Shown piece by piece: positions 1 to 14,639 of a stretch of DNA of 64,000 bases. Every line of letters starts with the position of its first letter. Positions within the stretch are counted from its first letter, which is position 1. Made by a program: the position numbers and the translations under genes. The notes beneath the pieces were generated by a model. The model was not told the origin of the DNA. It did not search any database and saw nothing but the letters and a program-made list of their open reading frames with translations. Origin of the DNA: Tomocerus qinae (taxonomy: Eukaryota; Arthropoda; Collembola; Entomobryomorpha; Tomoceridae); the NCBI GenBank assembly GCA_020055645.1, contig CM034548.1:28756201-28820200 (forward strand), read 5' to 3'.

Positions 1-600
1 AAGTATAAGATTTTCAAGCGGCATGGTGCACATTATTATGTGAGACTCTGGAAAATACTCGTTGGAAGAAGAAGGGTGCTGGTTTTTTAGCTGTGAATGT
101 TATCCTTTCGGTGAACTGTTCTCCCAGTGAGAAATAAGGTTGTTAAAAGAAGTTTAGAAAAGCTCTTCTTTTTGTCTACGTCATAATATACAGTCATGCA
201 TTGATAGTATACCTATATAGTCAAGAGTTCAGAAAATGCAGTAGGAAAATAGTTCTCACAGTTAAGTTGAATGGAGGGATATGGGTTGATAGTATAGTAA
301 AGAGTTTCCGTATAATAATGTGAATGCGAGGGTGTAGGGAGCTGAATGAACCATAACGTAAAAGATGCCTACCTGGGAAATATTTCGCTCAATTCAAAAG
401 AACATTATAGGTAGGTGAAGGGTAGGTAGGTAAGCCTGGTATATATTATACCCACATAAAAGGAGAGTGCAGAACTATAAAATATGAAGGTGTGTCTGTC
501 TAAGATGTTATGTATGTCGTTTGGTGAAGGATTTTGAACCACTACTACAATTCCATTGCGAATGTTGAATGTTTGACAATAATGCTAGTCGTTGTGCTGT

Positions 601-1620
601 GATGTGAGTCTGACCTGACTGAATTCTAGCAGAATAATCGAATGAAGTGAATGGTGAAGAGAGGCGAGGAGAGTGGAGGATATAGTAAACTAATGTAAGT
701 TTGTTTGAAAAATAAAAAAAGTCTCGAGTTTTGAGAGGAGGAGAAGTGAAGGGAGGGAAGGATGGAGGTAGAAGTATTTCGGAGTCTCGACGATCGGAGT
801 GTAATGGTAAATGGTAATGCGTGTGTGTATAGACTACTACTGTGTGTATGTGTGTGTATTGTAGTGGAGTAGGGAGGAGATCGGATAAGAGAGCTGTCTA
901 AAAGCAAAGACTAAGTACAGAGTGAAGAATGTAAAAGAAGAGACGAGAGGATAAGATAAATCCTTTGGAAAAAGAGCACAGAGAATAGTTTTGGGATTTT
1001 TGGAATCTCTAGAGAGAGTCAGACCAGTTGAAAGTTGAAAGCTTGCTTTGGGATCTCCTATATCTCCACCCGCGACTCTCTCTCTCTCACGTTGACTCTA
1101 TACTTATGCCAGGCGGAAAAGCAAATGTTTTTCCCGCATGCACAAGCACATATTCTTCAGGGGTCACTTTTTTCAGTTACCTTTTAGACGGCCCGGAGTA
1201 GGATGGAGGCTAGGGCAAGGCAGTTAGTGCAACGAGTCAACTGAACACCAAACTCAACCAAACCAACGAGACAGAAGAAACTCTCTCCAACATCTTGACT
1301 TTTCAGTTGCTTTACAAGACCCTACTCTCTTTGACTCCAACATCCCATTTATCTCAACGCATTGTTTACATTAGATCAAAATCCTGTTTCTTTCCCATTA
1401 TAAGGCTTTTTCTTGGATTTCACATCACCCAACTCAATTCAGCTCTGTCCATTTCACTTTACTTTCTGACTTACCATCTACACGCCGCATATACACACCT
1501 ACTTATATTTTATGTACATACCAACCAACCAAACTACTTAACTATATACTACTCTCTCTATACTATCCTACAACAATATATGTACCCACTTACTTACCTC
1601 CGTCACTAATACTACATAGG
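601..1620. other. Skew island 1 (switch near 1.03 kb)
   Basis: The + strand is purine- and G-rich on the left (G26:C3 at 721-780, G24:C3 at 841-900) and C/T-rich on the right (G5:C21 at 1441-1500, G1:C16 at 1501-1560). The change falls at about 1020-1075 and is followed by a CT tract at 1076-1088. Diverging open frames on the two sides (93 codons -, 104 codons +) follow from the loss of stop codons on the C-rich strand. Confidence 0.7.
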
Positions 1621-4600
1621 TACGCACTAGCGTTTGTCAACATGTGTACCATAATCTCTTGGTAATATTCTCCTTTTGGTTTTTGAAATACCTTGGGAGT
1701 TTCAAGCATATAAATCACTTAATCCTAACAGTTCTTCATTGAGTGCTTGTCCACTTTTCTCCCTGTTTTGATAATCACTTTAATTACTTAATTTAGGATA
1801 ATCTTAATTTATATCTTAAAATTATCTACAAAGTGTTCTGAATAATGGCTCAAAAAACCTTCGCAAAATACACAACCAATTTGTAAATTTCTTAAAGATT
1901 TATGTAAATGACAAGATATTATTTTACGCAATGTACATAGTATACACAAGATTTACTCACGATGGATATGTAAAGAAGTATATAAGTCGACATACTCTCC
2001 GTTTCAAACGCGATTAAATTAATCATGTTAAAATGAAGTCATTTGTGAACGTATGTACTATTTATCAGGATAATTTATTAAGGATTCTTGAAGGGAGACC
2101 GACAAGAATTATTCTATAGGACAGAAACAAGATATAATGCATGATTTCTTGAGCGAGAAGTGGCAAGTAGAAGTTTATCTCGGAGAGATGTCCATTAGGT
2201 AAATAGTTGCAAGACTCGTAAAATTATTACCGAGTAAAATTGATACATTGTCATGTCGTGTGAGTATGAGTAGTACGTTGTGTGGCTAATAACTGTCGAA
2301 GATACATATAAGCTGAGTGGAGTGGAGCAGATGGAGACCGCAAGGGAAGACGAACAAATTGGAGGTTGGTGGGACTGCCAATATAGGAATGGAAGGACAA
2401 GTGTAGGACAGAGTGTGTGGAGGGGGGTGGGCAAGTCGGAGTTGGCAGCCACTCCGTGGGTGGTTGACATGACATGACTCCAGCTCAGCTAAATTAACAC
2501 GAGTCTTCTTTCCCTGACTCTTCGCATTTCCCATCAAATCCCATCATCATTGACTACCTACGTGGATAACATTCATAAGTACCAGACTTTTTCTAGCACC
2601 TGATAATAATATAAAATCACTAAATGGATGTTCCTCGCTATACTTTAACTTTGCCTTCTTCCTCATCCCATCAACAATATCATTCATACTACATAACCTG
2701 CAATGATCCTGCTACGTTCATTTTTTATTACATTGCACACAGCGACGTCAACTTTTCATGTCCCACAACTACGCACTTTGACTCCTCTAACACTTGTGAT
2801 TATTCGACGTCCAGGTATTGGTCCAAGTAAATAAAACGACTTTCCGCAGAGGCTAAAATTTCATCTTTCCATCAAACCAACAATAAAATTACTTTTTCAT
2901 AAATATGACTTCCTTTTCATTTACAACCTAGAAACACGTCAAATGACTGAATTCTATACAGCACTTCAGTCGTAACTTTTATCTGATGTGATATTACGTT
3001 TCTTACTACAACTTCCAATTCAAAATTATCTTTGTCCTATTGTATGAATCTTTCCCTACGTTAATATTTAGAGATTTCATGAATACAAGTCTCATTCCGT
3101 CCTAAACATGTGCTAACAAATTAGTTTCTGTTTTAGTGCATATTATTTGTTTTCTGTATTACGTTTGCATTTACAATCAAGATTGCAAAATATTACGAAG
3201 TGCTTTAGAGGTTAGTGTCAATAAAGGTTATGTTTAAAAGGCCAGTTTTGCAATACAAGAGAAAACAACAATTAGGTTTTGCCAGAAACTAGTTTTGTGA
3301 TAGCTGCAATATAAATTTAAAATATATATCATACGTTTGGCATAGGGAAATATTATTCTTTCATATTTTATGTCTCAGTGGCTACACAATTCTGCAATAG
3401 TGCCATTAATTTATGTCCTTTTGTTTCTATAGTTTGTTCTGCTTGGTTTTGACCGGTTTCTGTCCATAAGAATAATACAAAGAGGAGAATATTTTATTAG
3501 GCATTTCTTTATTTCCTTGGTTGAGTTATGTTATGAAAAGCTTTGATGTTGAATTATGCAACATCGTAAAATAAGAAAGGATGCCGTAGCATTATACATA
3601 CACACAATAGATGTAAAAACATAAATAAGCAAAAGGTAAATAAATGTGTACCTATGTTTGGATAGCCAAAGTAGTAAATGGCATCGCATTGTATGTTCCC
3701 ATACACGTGTGTCAAAGATAACGACGCTATTTTAATACCTACTGCATAATATCCAGCTTAACATTGTTCACAAGCCATTCTACAGCAGCTACTAGATCGC
3801 AGAGATGACACCAAACCAGATTTTATCGTTTATTACACACACTTATCACGGAAATCATTCTCAAAGTGCTTTCCCTCCTTCTATTCTACTTTTAGATGCC
3901 TTAAGCATGGCAACCTTTTAAGCAAAATATTTGTGCATAGGAAAATATTTATATAACATGGAAAACCAGGCATAGACTAATTAACATATTACCAAACTTC
4001 AGTTTTGCTCTAGAATAAATAAATAGTTGTAAAAATAACATGGAAGGTAATTACATAGTAAACCATAAGATAAAAATTGTCTTATCTTTTATACCCTTGG
4101 CTACTCTTATGATCAAATTATGAATATACCTATACTATAAGAAAATGAAGCATTGGAATTATTCGCAAATATTTTCTACTTCAACGTACGTTATACAAGT
4201 AACATATTATAGCAGTATATTTATATTATGTATATAGTTTCTGGCTGATTGAATTATTTTTCTTTGGACAGGAGCTACATTTTGTTTTATCGCATGCTCA
4301 GACGCTAATGCTGTAAAGCCAATGAATTAGCGTTTAGGTGGTAGACCTTGTGCAAAATTGTTATGCAAAGGAAGAGATAAGTTACAAGTCGTTAGTTGCT
4401 GTAACCAATATTGCACAATGTATCAAATTACATTTTAGGTAACGGCATTCGGGATCAAGTTTAGTAACAAACACTAAGACCAGGAAACAATAGACATGCT
4501 TTGTAAGTAAGTTAATATTTTCAATTTAGGTAGCTTAGTGGAAGTATGCAGTTTTCTAATAGGATGTTTTGTAATATTTCTCAAGCAAGGAATATATTCA

Positions 4601-5809
4601 GGAATCAAAGTTTATCTTGAAGATTGCAAGGAAATGGTATTGTATAGTATAGTGTAGATATTAAACGTCTCTAAGGAAAAGTTGTATTTGGATGTCGTAG
4701 GATCATAAATGGGTAATACAGTGTATCTGTATAATATGAGGAATAGGAGCTAGATGTAAATTCATGCAAGCAGTGCTGTTGAGATTGAATGAGCTCCACT
4801 TGTCTTTCATGAATGCGAATGTGCTCTAAAACATTCTATTGGGGATTAGATGCTCGGAAGTGAAGGAGTTCACATGGGGAAAGGATGAAGTTGTACATAA
4901 ATACGTATCTAAATATTTACTCTGTAAAAGTATATCTTGCATCCTAAAGTTTCCTTTTCTGACCTGATCTATAACAGACGTATACACTAAATATGTAAAT
5001 GCAACTGTTTCGAAGCCTTTTATTACGAGCTGTTGACTACAGAATGCCGTATTGCCTTTATGCTGCCACTTTGTATTTTTTCAAGCTCCACTTCTCTGAG
5101 CAGTGCATGCCCACTTATTTTTTACGGATTTAATTACGTGGAAATAACTTTTCAGCGCGAGGTAAAAATGGAAACCATTTGTAATTCGTCAACATCTCTT
5201 AGATTTCAAGTAGCTGTACTCAAATTACTACATGCCTATAATTCCTTTCTCAAATTCTGCCCATCCGTATTATACTCATTGGTTAAAGTATGCGAACATT
5301 TTCCTAGCCTAGAACGTTCAAAAAAATTTTTAGGCTTTAAAATATGGTGAACGTATTTTCTTTGAAAGTGCAGCGAGAACTAATTATGATCTATTGACAA
5401 AAACAGCCAACGGTGTTTACAATATAGGAGAGTTGTTCAATCTTGTAGCCTTTTTAATTAAACCTCTTTAACAAATTTTTGTTTCGCATGTTACAGGTAT
5501 TAATTGGTAACACGTGATGAAGTCATTATCACTACAATAAAAATCTTTTTTATCAAACAAATTAGTCTGCTATGAATGTTTAATGTTTAATTTACTAAAT
5601 GGTTTATCCTTATCATTATATTATATTTGGGTCAAACCTCTAACAAGGCTACAAGGCAATTGTTCTAGTTTATACCTAAATACCTACTAAAGGATCTATT
5701 GTAATTTAGCCGGGTTGTTCCAGGAATTTTTGTATAATTCCATAAATGAAATATTTCTATAATGCTACTAATATGTTGACTCTGAAATTTGCATTTCCCA
5801 TGTACAATA

Positions 5810-5938
5810 ACTGTCAGATTGTCAATTACACTTGATAGTTATACTGCAATTACGTAGATAAATACTTATGTAATTCAAAGGAGGCATTTGAAATCTGACA
5901 GTAAATATACACCTGTCGGGACCAGGTGTTTGTATATA
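5810..5938. repeat. Tandem inverted repeats (hairpin block)
   Basis: Two adjacent hairpins. In the first, ACTGTCAGATT (5810-5820) pairs with AATCTGACAGT (5892-5902), and four more pairs follow after a one-base bulge. Its loop holds a smaller hairpin (AATTACGTA with TATGTAATT). In the second, ACACCTG (5909-5915) pairs with CAGGTGT (5923-5929) around a seven-base loop, and ATATAC with GTATAT extend the stem past a bulge. No flanking duplication was established, so a decayed mobile element and a structured RNA are both open. Confidence 0.6.
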
Positions 5939-7016
5939 TGTTTAACAGGTAATAAGTTATGCGTTGCACTTTGATACTATATAGGATATATGGCTTGAAT
6001 GAAGTTTACGAAAGCTAAGCTAGTGACAACTGTACTGACACAACAACGTAGTAGTAGTTGACGTAGGTGGATGTAAGTATAAGGTTAGGAAGCATACTCT
6101 TTAAAGTAAAAGGGTAGGAAACCACGAAAATGGTGTTTAGTGCATATCCTTTATTTATTCAGTGAGACCACAGAGCATGATCTTGTATTCATAGTCGTAA
6201 TCGTTGTAGTCCTTGAGAAAATTGTTCTTGTGTTCGTTAAATCGTAGCACTGCTTAGAATTTGTGTCCATAAAGTAGTACGTATAGGTGTAGATATACTT
6301 TATAGATAGTCACACGTAACTAATATTATAGTCTACATAGATAGTAAAGTACGGAGTAATTTAGTGATAACACGATAGCTCAATAGGTGTAATATGTATT
6401 ACTATTATAGCAGAGGAAAAGTTATGTTGGTGAAGAAATGGTGGAAGTAAATGTACCTAGTTTGGACATTTGGCTTTGGCTATGAGTCTGAGAATGACTC
6501 CATACAGCAACTCACGCTCTTGTATTTAGTCATTTAGACCTGTGCCTACCAACATAAAGTCGACTTACGTTTGACTTGAGTTGATGATGGGATGAAATTA
6601 AATGAGAAAATGTATAATGGGCGTGTAGAGGTTGAACCCTTTGCCATTAAACTCTTAGCCGAATCCTTGTCATGGTGCATTAAGGATTAAGTTGTGTCTA
6701 AAACCTGACTAAGAGCTTTCTCTCAAATTAAGTACGATCACAATTCCTGTGGCTTCATGTCACTACATCGTGTCTAAACTTAACACTTACACCAAACTGC
6801 TAGAATTATTTGTCACGTAGATCATGATTGAGTAATTAAAGAGATCAATTGTTCAAAAATCATGACAAACAAGCATCTAAACTTATTTTCTGCAAAACAA
6901 AATGTCTGCTGTGTAAACCTATATTCTAAGAAATTGCAAATAATAACAGATTTGCATGAACTTGGTTGTGTTACAATTCTGAATGAGTAAAAAACAAGGC
7001 ACTATTTTTAGAAGTA

Positions 7017-7056
7017 TTATGACGGTTAAGAAAAGCAGTGCTTCTAAACGTCATAA
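7017..7056. repeat. Small hairpin
   Basis: TTATGACG (7017-7024) pairs with CGTCATAA (7049-7056) around a 24-base loop. Such a stem is near what chance gives in 64 kb. Confidence 0.3.
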
Positions 7057-7679
7057 AAGGGTAATTTTGGAAAAAAATCTGAAGGTCTACTTTTTGCAAG
7101 AGTTGATGGTTTCATGAAAGCGGAGAAAGTTGACGTGAACAGATTTATTTAAGGAGTAGGTACTAGTAGGCAAAGTATCGGATATGAATAGGTTTTAAGT
7201 TAATGTAACTACTATTGCATAGAATACTGATGTTATATGGGATATGGTAGATAGATAGGAGGGAGGTAGATGTGCAGACTAGTGTCCGTTAGTGAATGGG
7301 GCTCGTAATTGATTGATAGGAAGAGTTTCGTGGGATGATGGCTGTCATTTGAACTAGCTGATATTCCTCGTGGCTTGGTCATAGCTTGGTGCTGAAGCAA
7401 CACTTAAATACATTACAGAAGGCTTTATTCGAAGTTTTACTGCTGCACAGAAATCATAGATGCCTACATAAGTGTGTCTGTATAGTAAGTAATATTCATA
7501 TAGAGGAAATAAAGTCATTTGACGTGGATGTAGGTTAGTGGATATAGTAGGTGGTAACGGTGAGATGAGATGCGTTTGGGAAAGAAGTTGGGTTAGCACA
7601 CAATTCCTGTGAAGACGACGAGCACATATAAAGGTCGTATGAATTGAACTAAAGACGTGGAATGGGAAAACTCAGCAGA

Positions 7680-8420
7680 GAAGTTAGACGGAGCTAATGT
7701 GAGATGATCTCATGTGATTGCATTGGGATTACGATGGGATGATGGGATGAAGGAAAAGATGGGATATTTGATAGCCAAAAGAAAAGTGAAGGAAAGGGAG
7801 AGAGCCAAAGCCAGAATGACATGGAAAAGCCACTTTAATAGCACAGGCGGGCCAACCGCTCTCTATAAAATTCTGAGGACGAAACGGACAAAACAAACCA
7901 CAGTCGTCTGGCCACTCAGCCTGCATGTGGCTACTACTAGTCCGATGGCTCACTTTATGTACCTTAAAGATGCTGCCGTTGTTCCAATGCATCGCCAGAC
8001 TACCCACTGCTAGGCATTTGGCAAACCTCCTCATAACTGTGCAATATTCCAACATGCTCTAGTTCAAAGTGGAAAAAGGAAACTTTTTCTCCAGTTGACC
8101 TGCATGCTCCGTCCTCCTTTCTCCAATAGTATAATATCACATCAAATGCGTTCATTTCACTAGAATCTATGTATACTTACGGGATGTGATGTGGATTTTA
8201 AAAAGCCATGTGAATACACACTGCGATACAAATACTATATAGGACAACTGTATACAGACTTGTTTCAACTACATACAATTCTCAATATTACTCAAATTTA
8301 TTTTCGACGACCCAAACTTGCCCAAATCTTTGCTGGAATACAGAATGCTCAACTGAATTCACCTAAGTACTGCTCAATTTATCTAACCTACTCAGTCTCC
8401 ATTTCTATACTTCAACTGGC
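7680..8420. other. Skew island 2 (switch near 7.84 kb)
   Basis: Row counts are G19:C6 at 7681-7740 and G22:C2 at 7741-7800, then G10:C20 at 7981-8040, G6:C18 at 8101-8160 and G6:C15 at 8281-8340. The change falls close to 7840. Overlapping frames of about 100 codons on both strands here look accidental. Confidence 0.6.
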
Positions 8421-10259
8421 TGCATTTTTCTGCATGGGTGATTGCTTTTAACAATCCTTTTGGCTGAAAGAAATTCTACGTTTATACTAAATGCACAAGT
8501 ATTTCATCTTTTTTTGGAATTGGCCTCATTGCTTAGCGAGAGAGGAAAACATGATTAAAAATAAAGATGTAGAAATTAATTCTGAAATGACAAAATATAA
8601 TTAAGATCTGACATGGATGCAGATATATTTTCTATACAGATTTAGATAAAGGGAATTGTGGAAATTGTCAGCTTTATTATCTTATGCGATAAATAAGACA
8701 TTCAAGTATTTATCTGCAGTTGATTCAGACCCAGCACTTACAACTTTCAGCAGTTTAGATAGTATAAACATGAAGATAGAGAAATTAATTTTGTCAGAAA
8801 AGAAAAATTGGATTTGTTGAAAAACTATTGTGTAGTTGCTAGCACGCTGATTCTGCACTGAACGTCAAGTCAAGTCAAGCTACGAACATGACAGGACAAG
8901 AGAAAGCTATGGAAGAAGACCAACTAAAACTCTTTCTCAGACTTTCCCCTTTTTTATCTCCTGCTGAATTCTTTCTCCCTTCTTTTGGCTGTTTGCTATA
9001 TTGCTGTGTGCTATCATAACCGTGTCAAGGAAAATATCTGCTCTGCTCCAAGCTCTTGTCATCTATTTTTTGTAAACTGTCTTGCACCTTTTTTACACCA
9101 GTTATCTGCTCAATTTATTTTTAAAAGTTGCATAAACTAAATCAGAGTATATGAATCATGATTAACAAAAACACGTCTAGTTTATATTAAAATAGATTGT
9201 AACGAAAAATATTGTACTAAAATTCATGTTGAAAATTAATTCAAATTTAAGTGATAAAATGACTATGAAAGGAAACAAAATTGAAAAATAAACCTTTGGA
9301 CTCAGAATAGTGTTACCCAAGTCCTTAGGAACTTTATCTGATTTACTTGGAATATACATCTAAATATATAAACAAGTGACTGTTGTTTTCGTGGGTTTTG
9401 CAAATTACATAGATAGATAGAGATTGTTTGGAGTTTAATTTTTTAGCCAGTTTCGTATTACAATTAGTGTTGCCATATTTTGACATACTCACCTATGATA
9501 AACGAAAGGAGTCTAGCCATTATATTATTAAAAATATAAATTTGTGTGGTTGGTTACTTTAGGCATAGGGGATGGTTGGAGAAAAGAGTAGAATGACGGA
9601 GCATTGCAAATTAGGAACGAGGAAGGAATTTGTGCTTTGTACTACAATGTATCTGTGGGGTATTAATGTAGTGTATAGAAATATTTGGCAATGGGAAAGG
9701 CAAGCAAAGTTCATGCAGGTTTGCCTTTCAATAGAATCGATTTGGTGTCTTTTCATACTCGAGCATTACTAATATAAGTAGAAAGAAAGTGAACGGTAAA
9801 ACGGCTGTAGCGAGCTGGGGTAGAGAATTCGATCAAATTCACTGCAACTCCATACTATTCCGAGGTTGGCTACAATTTCCACATACATAATAGTAGTATA
9901 TAGGTGGTTTACTACTAGTAGGTACGTTCGTGTAGGTATGTAAATATGTAATGTGAGTATACATGCACGAATGTTGGCAGATGTAATAATGTCTGCATTT
10001 CGTGCATGCAGAGGCTAACATGAAAGTTGTGAGATTGGCTATCAGTGAGATTATTATAAAGTGTATCATTATGAAAAATATGTAAATATTTTAAAATCTA
10101 GAGTCATTTCCCTTATTATAAAAATATTTGGGAATTTAAATCAAACGAGAGGATTTTTGGATGCCAAAATGGTGTAGATAGTTGCTGAAGATGGAAATTG
10201 GCTGCCACATAGCTACTGCATAAAATATTATATGTGGATTGGAATGTAGAGTGAAGTCT

Positions 10260-12300
10260 ATGTAGGGAAAGCGGAAAAAGCTTTAGATTTTTGAGTGAGA
10301 CATGCTTTGCTAGCAAAGAGAAAGGTCCGTGACGAAAAAGAAAGCTGAAGAAAGTGTACGTATGCATGTAAGTAGAAAGGAGTGTTGCATTACTAGAGAG
10401 GAGGTAGTCGTCGGGAGTACATAAAAGTATGCATTGCAATTCAATGCCACGCAACGTTTATGCTGAGCTTTTATACTGTGTCTATGTGGAATGCTGTAAT
10501 ATGATTTGTATGTATGGCTCCCGAAATATGTAGAAAGTGATGTGTGTACATATACGAATGTACGTACTATTACTCTGTCATGCTATGTTCCGTTTTTATT
10601 TCTATCCCTACACATTGTATGTACACTATAGGGAAGGTATACATACATACACTTAATATAATGCGGAGTAAGTAGTGAGAAAGAAATACTGTGTAAGGAC
10701 AAGGAGAGGAAAGAAGGTTGTTACTACGAAGAATGCATAAAACATGGTTATTTGGAAGGAAGGAGCTTAAGGGAAATGGAAAGATCGATAAAAAGAAAAG
10801 CCTGTTCAAGGAAAGAAACTGAGACGACGAAAACGAAGAAGTGGAAGGCGAAGACTAAGAAGAATCTTAAGAGAAGAGCTGAACACTAACCGCCGCCACC
10901 ACCACCAAATAAGAAGGACCGATGGAGAAAGACCTGGCCAGAGAGAGAGAGTCATCTCGATCCCTACCTATTAGAACGGAAACTACTTACTATAGCCATC
11001 ACCACTACTACAAACAAGTATCTCGTTCTATCTGTGTGCACTCAGCATTCCTGTCTCTGTTTCCATGAAAAACACCTAATAATATTTATGTGTGCCCACT
11101 GTACACATAAGACGCACACGACGCATGTTTCTCTAAATGTCTAAGTGTACAGAAAACTCTTCGCACGTGTTTATTTGAGATGAGACAACTCTCCGGGAGT
11201 CAGGAGAGCAAAAAGAGACAACAATTCACTCCAATTTCCCTACGAATAGCAATATCAGTTAGAAATCCATAACTCCCAATGTATTTGGTGTGAGAGAGAA
11301 GCTGAAAGGGTGATAGCATGCAGCAAATTACACGAAATGAACTGGAGGCAGCCAACTTCATCTCTAGATTACAAATGACCGGCTCACTCTGCTAATGCAA
11401 CGAACTATGGGTTCTTGCCAACGGAAAACATTCTGTAGTATCACCAACCAACCACATTCCGTAAGTAGGAGAGGTAACCATTTACATAGCAGCACAATAT
11501 AATATGACGTAATACTCTATTAAATACATATAAGGGATTTCATAGCAAGTCTGGGCATGGTGGACCGGTTTTGAGATACAAATGTGAGTAGGCATCCTTA
11601 TTTTTCAGGGAAAGTATTAGTGAGTGAAAGTACCTCAGCCAGTCACTATGCATTAACTTTCCCTATGAAACTCAGCTTACTTGCACTTGTGTATATGTAG
11701 GCTTAGCGAGGGAGAAGACAGACGAGGACGAACGTCTTCCTTCTCTAAACTATTTCTAGTGCACACACATTTCGGAGTCTGTGCTTTGCAGAGCGTGTGT
11801 CTGTGACTACTTTACTTACTTAGCTGTAACTAACTAACTGTAACTGCATACTATATCTTTCACCACGGAGGATACATGAAAAGACTTTCTTTCTAAATAC
11901 ACTCGCTTTCCTAACTCATTCTACTTTCTCTTTTTTACTACAAGACAACAGTCAAATACTTATTAGGTACTCAATAGCAGAGAACACCCACATTACTATG
12001 TATATCTTACACTTTTTCTCCATCTGACCACTAATAACGTTATAATATTATTTCTAATACCATTCACCCGCTTTCCTACGCTCTTTTCCTCTTCAATCCC
12101 TACCATTTTGATTAGTCACACAGTCAACTTTACTTACTACCATCCCGGCCTTTCTGCTTCCGTGCAACCGATAACTTACACAGACAATAATTTATATCTT
12201 CCTGATACCAATCCTATAGTACTTAGCTACCAAATTATAAACCTGCTAACTAAGCAACGGCTTTTCATAACTACAAAACTAACTTTCCCATTTTATATAG
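10260..12300. other. Skew island 3 (switch near 10.9 kb)
   Basis: Left rows read G17:C5 (10681-10740), G18:C3 (10741-10800) and G19:C9 (10801-10860). Right rows read G7:C16 (11041-11100), G9:C18 (11401-11460), G2:C13 (12001-12060) and G7:C21 (12121-12180). A GA tract at 10940-10951 lies at the change. This is the broadest island, about 2 kb. Confidence 0.6.
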
Positions 12301-12817
12301 CTTCAATGTATCGATAACATCCTATATTTATGCTGTAAATTATGTCCAGTGGAGAAACCAAACATTATTACTAACCAGTGATTAATGTATAAACAAATAC
12401 TACTAAGAAAAAAATATTTGGCCTTCCCCAAATAATTTATCTGTAGCTACAGGGTTTCCTTCGTAAAACCATTGCCTTTGATTTACTCGTTTCAAACTCA
12501 AGGTAATCTTGCAAAGTCACTAGCTGATATTGAAAATCCAATAAAAAATAGATAATCAAGGTTACACACAAATTGGAAAGCTTTTACCATATAAAACATT
12601 ACGGCCACTTTTCATAAATATGTATTTATAAGTCACTACGTTGTGAAAATAAAATAAGTTACCTATAAGTTATGATGGTTTATTTGAAGTACGAAAGCCT
12701 CCTTTCAAACCTTTCTAAAGTATTGTAAGCAATCATTTTGTGATTTCAATAGAGTTTTATAGTCCATAACTTTTGGGTTGCAAGTTGCAAAATCCAAAAT
12801 GCAATTGTAGCGTCCTA

Positions 12818-12931
12818 TCAAAGCTGCCCAAAAGCAGAGTATACAATTGTCCTCGCTTCATTTCCTGGAAAAATAGATCCTTTTGGTCGATTTATCTTAT
12901 ATTTTGCTTTTGGGCATCTACAAGGCTTTGA
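12818..12931. repeat. Inverted repeat, 12 + 7 base arms
   Basis: TGCCCAAAAGCA (12825-12836) pairs perfectly with TGCTTTTGGGCA (12905-12916). Outside it TCAAAGC (12818-12824) pairs with GCTTTGA (12925-12931) across an 8-base bulge. The loop is 68 bases. CTTTTGG-type words recur nearby at about 12767 and 12889. Confidence 0.5.
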
Positions 12932-14639
12932 CAATGTACACTTTACCACAAAGCTTCAAAATATTTGTCAATTTTCAAAATGAAAATAAGCTCAAGGGAC
13001 TATATTATTGTGATAACTATGTCGTTCAGCTTTTCATACTCTATATGTGACTATCTTATGCATTTTTTGCTATCAAAAGTCAGTTTTCTTCCGTTTGTAG
13101 TAAATGTGGTATTTTACCTTGACTTGTCAGAAGCAATGTGAAACAATACAAAAACCAAAACAGCAAGACATAAGAAGTACAACGAATAAATCACTACCTA
13201 CACTCGCATTTTTTCTACAGAAATATATTTATACCACTTACTGCGACTTGGTTGATTTATTTATTGCATTACATTTCCAATGCACTCTAAAAACTATTTA
13301 TATGTCTAAATACTATTTTGTTTGTATTATATTCGCGGAACCATTAGTAGAACAATTAGATTATGCTTTCTTAATTGGATTCTTTTGCAAGCCAAAGGCC
13401 CTAGAAAAAAAGATTAAATCCAAACTTTCCAGAATGCAATTTAGGTCAAACTTTTGTGGAAATTTTGAATAAGTAAATAAATAAGTTTTTTAATTTTTCG
13501 TTTGATATCATTAATTATTGCCTTATCGAATTATTACCATTTAATTGTCCAAAATAGAAAAACTTATGGATAAGGTGAGAATTAGATAATTATAAATTTG
13601 TGATTGCATTTAATAGAAATGATGCTGGTTATAGTTTTCCAAGTTGGGTATAAAATAGAGGGTGGAGGGTAAGACATTTTGTGCCTTAAGTACACAGGAG
13701 TATTCCCATGATACAAACAAATGGCATTACTCAACTGACTAACTTACTTTTCACATTAACGTCGGATTTGATTCAGTAGACAACAGAGCAGTGAAATCTA
13801 CATTCTTTCCGGTCACTCCATTGACTACATAGAATAAAGTTTTTGTAGCGCATTCATTTCTTGGAGTAATGCAAAAGGAGAAAACAAGGTCACTCTATTA
13901 AGCGAGTTTTCTCTGGCCTTCGTTGACAATAATGTGGACTCCATTTCTGCTTGTGCTACGACTCGACTGTTTAATGTTGTGCATACCTATTTACTCTCTC
14001 TCTGCATCTGCTAATGTTATTACGGCACATTGCATTGTAGTTTTATGTGCACTACTATGTACTGCTGTGTGTATCAATTGGCGAATTGTATGTACTACTT
14101 GTACTGTAAACTAAAATACATAATAGACTCTTTTCGTGCCCCTTTCTGGTTTGGCTTGTTCTAATAGGATTTTATTATTGCTCCGTTTCTCCTCCTGACC
14201 AACAAGCCAAGCCGTTGCTGCTGCTTCGTTTGGTTTGGCTTGACTAACTGCGTTTTTATTGTGCAAGTAATACAGAATATATACTCTAAGTGCTTTTACG
14301 TAGTTTACTTACTCACGACTTGGTGTAGTAAATGTGAAAGAAACATTTGTTGATAGTCCCTCAAGTGAAGCCTAGTCAACCAAAGTCAAACTCTCTCTCT
14401 TTCTTAACTTTCCTTATACACTACGTATACATATAACAATCTCAACCATAGCATACAAATCAACTGAGGACGATTGCACCGAGATGAAACGAAGTAAACC
14501 AGAACCAAAGCCAAGGTGATTCTTACAATAGAAAGCCATATTTTAACTAATGTATACAGTTTGCCTTTTGGTAGTGAAAATGATATAGAAAGCCGGACTA
14601 ATGCAATACAATTCATGGGATTGGTATACACAGGGAGTA

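Noticed and set aside
1173-1206. Initiator TCAGTT with a downstream promoter element
   Set aside because: The downstream motif GGATG is one base out of the strict spacing, and no gene follows.
10116-10809. Two minus-strand frames of 112 and 79 codons as a small gene
   Set aside because: They lie on the C/T-rich strand of skew island 3 and look like its by-product.
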